From assembly GCA_017424085.1 (NCBI GenBank), contig JAFPBP010000310.1, positions 1 through 8,579 of the forward strand: DNA of 8,579 nt, written 5' to 3'. Position 1 is the first letter of the stretch. Each line of letters starts with the position of its first letter. The position numbers and the translations under genes are program-made. Origin of the DNA: Clostridia bacterium (GTDB lineage Bacteria; Bacillota; Clostridia; Oscillospirales; UBA644). Shown here piece after piece: positions 5,429 through 8,579 of this stretch. The notes beneath the pieces were generated by a model. It was not told where the DNA came from. It searched no databases and worked only from the letters and a program-made list of their open reading frames with translations.

Positions 5429-6543
5429 TGAAACGAATTCTGGCGCTTCTCTTCTGCGCCGCTCTGGCGGTTTCCCTGTTTGCCTGCGGAACCCCCGACG
5501 CCTCCACCGACGGCACCGATTCCGATGCCTCCGCCTCCACGGGCGAAACCGAAAACAAGGGTCCCGCCCTCTATGACGAGACCATGGAGCACAAATTCCT
5601 CGTCACGGACATCAAGAACGGCGCCATTGCGGTGCTGGATCTGAACAAATGCGACGGAGACTGGACCAAGCTTACGGGCGACCAATGCGTGGTCTGGGAA
5701 TGGGTCTCCTCCAAGTGCAGCACCTGCAAGTATCCCAACAAGGTGCAGGCGGGCATCGACGACGCCAAGCTGCGCTATTCTCCCTATTACAAGGAAGACG
5801 TGATCATCGCCTGCTCCTCCTCGGGCTGGGCGGGGATCATCAGCTATAAGACCAAGGAGGTCCTGTTCGAGGTCCTGCCCTCCAACGGACCTCACTCCAT
5901 CGAGCTTCTCCCCAACGGGGATTTCGTGGTGGCGTGCTCGGGTGGCTCCAACTGGTCCACCAAGGGGTACCTCTGCTATTATCCCATCTCCGCAGGGGTC
6001 AACAGCCGTTCCTCCGAGCTGAAGGTCCCCTCCGCGCATGGGGTTCAATGGGATCCCCAGCGGAATCTGCTGTGGGTCCTGCAGTACGACGGGGTCATTT
6101 CGGTGACGGTGGAAAAGTACGGCACGAAAAACGCCACGCTGAAGAAGGGCGGATTCAGTGCCTATTTCGGGGACGGGGACGCCTCGGGGCACGATCTTTC
6201 CCCCGTCTACGGGCAACCCGGTAAATATTGGGTCACCGCAGGGAACGTCTGGTCCTTTGACTCCGAGAGATGTACTCTGAATTCTTCCTACAAGAATCAG
6301 GGAAAATACAATGCCAAGAACGTCAAGGGCATTGCCTATTTCGCCGACGGAACCATGATTCTGACCCCCACGGGAGCGGGCACGGGCAAGTCCACCTACG
6401 ATTGGTCCACCCACACCCTGCAGATCGTCCATATCGCCATGAGCGAGGGTCGGGTCAAGCAGCCCATCGGAAAGGTCACCAGAGTGACCTTCACCGATCG
6501 GGAGTTTTATAAAGTGCATACCTTCAGCAAGGATTATCAATAA
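5425..6543 (+). CDS. Secreted lipoprotein 1, beta-propeller-like, unknown function (DUF6528-like)
   Basis: This 372-residue protein starts with a lipoprotein signal peptide (MMKR, hydrophobic stretch, SLFAC) with the lipidated Cys at 21, so it is expected to be anchored outside the cytoplasmic membrane. A Ser/Thr/Asp-rich tether follows (about 22-46). The body repeats a blade-like pattern of a conserved turn, then hydrophobic strands: IDDAKLR (111-117), GPHSIELLPNGDFVVA (155-170), KVPSAHGVQWDP (200-211), ASGHDLSPVYGQPGKYW (253-269) and VKGIAYFADGT (300-310). Three histidines (157, 205, 256) head successive repeats, suggesting a propeller channel or metal site. A CxxC lies at 98-101 (KCSTCKY). 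The C-terminus reads REFYKVHTFSKDYQ. From memory it resembles the uncharacterised DUF6528 family; this was not searched. It overlaps the methyltransferase stop by 4 bases and is followed after 36 bases by a close paralogue (roughly 60-65% identical by eye). Substrate and function are unknown. Confidence 0.85.
   Translation: MMKRILALLFCAALAVSLFACGTPDASTDGTDSDASASTGETENKGPALYDETMEHKFLVTDIKNGAIAVLDLNKCDGDWTKLTGDQCVVWEWVSSKCSTCKYPNKVQAGIDDAKLRYSPYYKEDVIIACSSSGWAGIISYKTKEVLFEVLPSNGPHSIELLPNGDFVVACSGGSNWSTKGYLCYYPISAGVNSRSSELKVPSAHGVQWDPQRNLLWVLQYDGVISVTVEKYGTKNATLKKGGFSAYFGDGDASGHDLSPVYGQPGKYWVTAGNVWSFDSERCTLNSSYKNQGKYNAKNVKGIAYFADGTMILTPTGAGTGKSTYDWSTHTLQIVHIAMSEGRVKQPIGKVTRVTFTDREFYKVHTFSKDYQ
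6178..6242 (+). repeat. Intragenic near-identical direct repeat shared with 7348-7412
   Basis: The stretch encoding DASGHDLSPVYGQPGKYWVTAG in lipoprotein 1 recurs at 7348-7412 in lipoprotein 2. Both ends, 6178-6197/7348-7367 and 6223-6242/7393-7412, are 20-base exact matches; the middle has only scattered synonymous changes. A third such block is 5882-5900/7049-7067. These are paralogue homology rather than a mobile repeat. Confidence 0.7.
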
Positions 6544-6565
6544 CCGCGCTGAAGTTTGTGATAAA

Positions 6566-6574
6566 TAAGGAGGT
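6566..6574 (+). promoter_or_regulatory. Near-perfect ribosome binding site of lipoprotein 2
   Basis: TAAGGAGGT ends 5 bases before the ATG at 6580. It is the strongest Shine-Dalgarno match in the rightward unit, so lipoprotein 2 may be the most heavily translated copy. The 36-base gap shows no promoter or terminator. Confidence 0.75.
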
Positions 6575-6579
6575 TTACT

Positions 6580-7704
6580 ATGTTGAAGAAATTATTTGCT
6601 CTGTTGCTCTGCCTCGTTCTGGCGCTGTCCTTCGTGGCGTGTGACACCGACCCCGCAGATCCGACCACCGATTCCGACACCGATTCCGCAACCTCGTCCA
6701 CCGATACGTCCGAGGATAAGGAGGGATACGTGGTTTTTGATTACGAGATGGATCACAAATTCCTTGCCAACGATATCAAAAAGGGCTCGGTCGTCCTGTT
6801 CGATCTGGACGAATGCGAGATGTCCTGGAACGAGCTTCCCACCCTGGACTCCTGCGTGGCTTGGGAGTGGGTCGCCCGCGACTGCAAGACCTGTAAGTAT
6901 TGGACCAACATCCAATCGGGCATCGACGATGCAAAATACCGCTATTCCGAATATTACAAAAAAGACGTGATCATCGCCTGCTCCTCCGGCGGCTGGGCGG
7001 GAATCATCGACTATGAGACCAAGGAGATCCTGTTTGAGGCGCTGGTTCCCAACGGACCTCACTCCATTGAGCTTCTTCCCAACGGAGACCTGGTGGTTGC
7101 CTCCTCGGGCGGCGACAACTGGGACACCAAGGGGTACCTGCGGTACTTCCCTCTCTCCACCGGCTCCACCACCCATTCCGACGATCTGAAGGTTCCCTCC
7201 GCCCACGGGGTGCAATGGGATCCCGTGCAGGAGGTTCTGTGGGCTCTGCAGTATGACGGTGTGATCGCCGTGCAGATCCGCAACTACGGCACCAAGGACG
7301 CCAAGCTGGTAAAGCTCAGCGATATGGGCGCCACCTTTAACGGCAAGGACGCCTCGGGGCACGATCTGTCTCCCGTTTACGGTCAGCCCGGCAAATATTG
7401 GGTCACCGCAGGTCGGGTCTGGATCTTTGATTCCGAAACCAACACTCTGACCGAGAATTACAAGTATCGTTCGGGGTACAATGCTTCCTCCGTCAAGGGG
7501 ATCGCCTACTTCCCCGACGGAACGATGGTTTCTACCCCCTCGAACTCGAAGGGGTCCACTTACGAATGGTCTACGCTGGAAATGCGGCTGGTGTATCTGG
7601 AAATGAGCCCCCGCGTGGAGCAGGTGATCGTCCGCACCAAGACCATCAAGTTCACCAACCGTGAATTCTATAAGGTCCATACCTTCTGCAAAGACTATCA
7701 ATAA
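6580..7704 (+). CDS. Secreted lipoprotein 2, paralogue of lipoprotein 1 (DUF6528-like)
   Basis: A 374-residue paralogue of the upstream gene. The signal peptide MLKKLFALLLCLVLALSFVA ends in a lipobox with Cys21; a Thr/Ser/Asp-rich, strongly acidic tether runs to about residue 48. All landmarks of lipoprotein 1 recur: CxxC at 102-105 (DCKTCKY), GIDDAKYR (114-121), GPHSIELLPNGD (159-170), KVPSAHGVQWDP (204-215), ASGHDLSPVYGQPGKYW (258-274), VKGIAYFPDGT (305-315) and the ending REFYKVHTFCKDYQ. The three histidines are 161, 209 and 261. Some stretches are also nearly identical in DNA, consistent with duplication and perhaps continuing gene conversion. Differences concentrate in the tether and in surface-like segments such as 240-257. 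Cys370 near the C-terminus is Ser in copy 1, so the cysteine set differs. It is followed after 12 bases by a third copy. Function is unknown; a structural or ligand-binding role is as possible as an enzymatic one. Confidence 0.85.
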   Translation: MLKKLFALLLCLVLALSFVACDTDPADPTTDSDTDSATSSTDTSEDKEGYVVFDYEMDHKFLANDIKKGSVVLFDLDECEMSWNELPTLDSCVAWEWVARDCKTCKYWTNIQSGIDDAKYRYSEYYKKDVIIACSSGGWAGIIDYETKEILFEALVPNGPHSIELLPNGDLVVASSGGDNWDTKGYLRYFPLSTGSTTHSDDLKVPSAHGVQWDPVQEVLWALQYDGVIAVQIRNYGTKDAKLVKLSDMGATFNGKDASGHDLSPVYGQPGKYWVTAGRVWIFDSETNTLTENYKYRSGYNASSVKGIAYFPDGTMVSTPSNSKGSTYEWSTLEMRLVYLEMSPRVEQVIVRTKTIKFTNREFYKVHTFCKDYQ

Positions 7705-7706
7705 TT

Positions 7707-7711
7707 GAGGG
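7707..7711 (+). promoter_or_regulatory. Ribosome binding site of lipoprotein 3
   Basis: GAGGG lies 5 bases before the ATG at 7717 and 8 before the second ATG at 7720. Spacing favours either Met; it is weaker than the site of lipoprotein 2. Confidence 0.55.
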
Positions 7712-7716
7712 ATTGT

Positions 7717-8579
7717 ATGATGAAACGCATCTTGTCGCTTCTTCTGCCGCTTCTGATGCTCTCGTCCTTCGTTGCCTGCGGCGGCGGGGGAGATACCGAG
7801 AATACCGATACCAACACCGATGGCTGGTACGTGATCGACTCGGAGGTCGATTTCGACGAGACCAAGGTCTCGGACAAGCGCAAGCTTCTTGCCATGACCG
7901 ATCAGGGAAACGATGAGATCATCGTTATTGATCTCGGCGCCAAGGATCTCACCTCCGAATCCGCCATCGTCTGGCGCTGGAGCACCAAAACGCGGGGCGA
8001 TCTGGAATATGCCAACACCTGCCGCAGCCGTTTGGACGACGTTCGTCTGCGCAACGTTCCCGCCTGGGGCGGAGATATCGTTTGCATGACCTCCTCCTCG
8101 GGCATGGTCGCCGTGGTCTCCTATCCCACGGGGGAATGCCTGTTCAACGCCAACGCGGCGGGCTACGGGCCTCACTCCATCGAGGTCCTGCCCAGCGGGT
8201 TGGTTGCCGTTGCCTGCTCGGGAAACGGTAATTCGAAAAATGCAGACATCCGTATCTACAGCGCATCCTACAAGACCGATCCCTATTATTACTCCCTTCC
8301 CCTTCCCAGCGCCCACGGGGTTCTGTGGGATCCCGAGACCGAGCTTCTCTGGGCTCTGGGGCATACGGAGCTTCGAGCCTATCAGATCGGCGGCACCCGA
8401 ACGGAGCCCACGTTGATTCCCGTGGAGGAGAAAACCATTTCCTTTGGCTCGGGCGGTCACGATCTTTCGGTGAACTTCAGCAACAACGATCTGATGTGGA
8501 TCACCTATTCCGGCGTTTGCCTTTACAGCAAATCCCAAGAGAAGATCATTCGCACCTACGACGGGATCCGCTGGATCAA
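7717..8579 (+). CDS. Secreted lipoprotein 3, divergent paralogue (3' end cut by window edge)
   Basis: 287 codons are visible and the frame is open at the right edge. The signal peptide (MMKR, hydrophobic stretch, SSFVAC) again places the lipid-modified Cys at 21; the tether is short and begins CGGGGD. The body follows the same blade order as its two upstream neighbours but is clearly diverged: LDDVRLR (106-112), GPHSIEVLPSG (151-161), LPSAHGVLWDPETELLWAL (196-214) and SGGHDLSV (245-252). The three histidines are kept at 153, 200 and 248. The CxxC found in copies 1 and 2 is missing: TRGDLEYANTC replaces it, with a single Cys102. Copy-1 features such as YGQPGKYWVTAG and the long loop before GHDLS are reduced. 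This copy looks closest to my recollection of DUF6528 proteins. It lies 12 bases after copy 2, so it is surely in the same operon. Function is unknown, and the C-terminus cannot be judged. Confidence 0.82.
   Translation, partial: MMKRILSLLLPLLMLSSFVACGGGGDTENTDTNTDGWYVIDSEVDFDETKVSDKRKLLAMTDQGNDEIIVIDLGAKDLTSESAIVWRWSTKTRGDLEYANTCRSRLDDVRLRNVPAWGGDIVCMTSSSGMVAVVSYPTGECLFNANAAGYGPHSIEVLPSGLVAVACSGNGNSKNADIRIYSASYKTDPYYYSLPLPSAHGVLWDPETELLWALGHTELRAYQIGGTRTEPTLIPVEEKTISFGSGGHDLSVNFSNNDLMWITYSGVCLYSKSQEKIIRTYDGIRWI

Noticed and set aside
5425..6543. Lipoproteins as arylsulfotransferases or streptogramin-lyase-like propellers
   Set aside because: The HSIELLPNG phrase is reminiscent of such propellers, but the wider pattern and the His-Glu-His lyase signature were not recognisable, so no enzyme activity is assigned.
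6592..8538. Long minus-strand reading frame (648 codons) antisense to the lipoproteins, and similar ones at 5356-6540 and 4133-5350
   Set aside because: Translations are low-complexity Gly/Val/His-rich with no recognisable domain, and the opposite strand carries signal peptides and conserved paralogous motifs with ribosome binding sites.
1..8579. tRNA, rRNA, CRISPR, insertion sequence or attachment sites
   Set aside because: No cloverleaf-like, rRNA-like, regularly spaced repeat, transposase or terminal inverted repeat sequence was recognised by eye.

Overview
The window looks like a chromosomal fragment of an anaerobic clostridial Bacillota (Firmicutes), probably an uncultured gut-type lineage. 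The grounds are a glgB-glgC-glgD glycogen cluster with the clostridial GlgD paralogue, strong AGGAGG-type ribosome binding sites, readable sigma-A promoters, an RlmL/YpsC-type RNA methyltransferase, and lipoproteins with short Lys-rich signal peptides ending in a Cys lipobox. The coding DNA is visibly GC-rich with strong codon bias, while the single large intergenic gap is AT-rich. No similarity search was run, so the taxonomic call is inference.

There are two divergent transcription units. The left unit, on the minus strand from about 3950 down past position 1, encodes glycogen branching enzyme (glgB), ADP-glucose pyrophosphorylase (glgC) and its non-canonical partner subunit (glgD, cut by the window edge). 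glgC and glgD overlap by 8 bases. Together GlgC/GlgD make ADP-glucose, and GlgB adds alpha-1,6 branches to the growing glucan. The glycogen synthase is not in view and may lie beyond the left edge. The glgB promoter reads TTGAAA-17-TATAAT.

The right unit, on the plus strand from about 4210 past the right edge, begins with a sigma-A promoter (TTGCAA-17-TATCAT, extended -10 TG). It encodes a THUMP-domain SAM-dependent RNA methyltransferase, then three tandem paralogous lipoproteins of unknown function; the third is cut by the window end. The methyltransferase stop and the first lipoprotein start overlap as ATGA. The intergenic distances that follow are 36 and 12 bases, so all four genes probably share one transcript.

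The part worth most attention is the lipoprotein trio. Each has a lipobox Cys at residue 21, a Ser/Thr/Asp-rich tether, and a repeated-blade, beta-propeller-like body. Three histidines are conserved in the same motif order (PHSIE, SAHGV, GHDLS), and the first two copies also carry a CxxC motif that the third lacks. From memory the fold resembles the uncharacterised DUF6528 family. No RNA genes, mobile elements or CRISPR arrays were seen.
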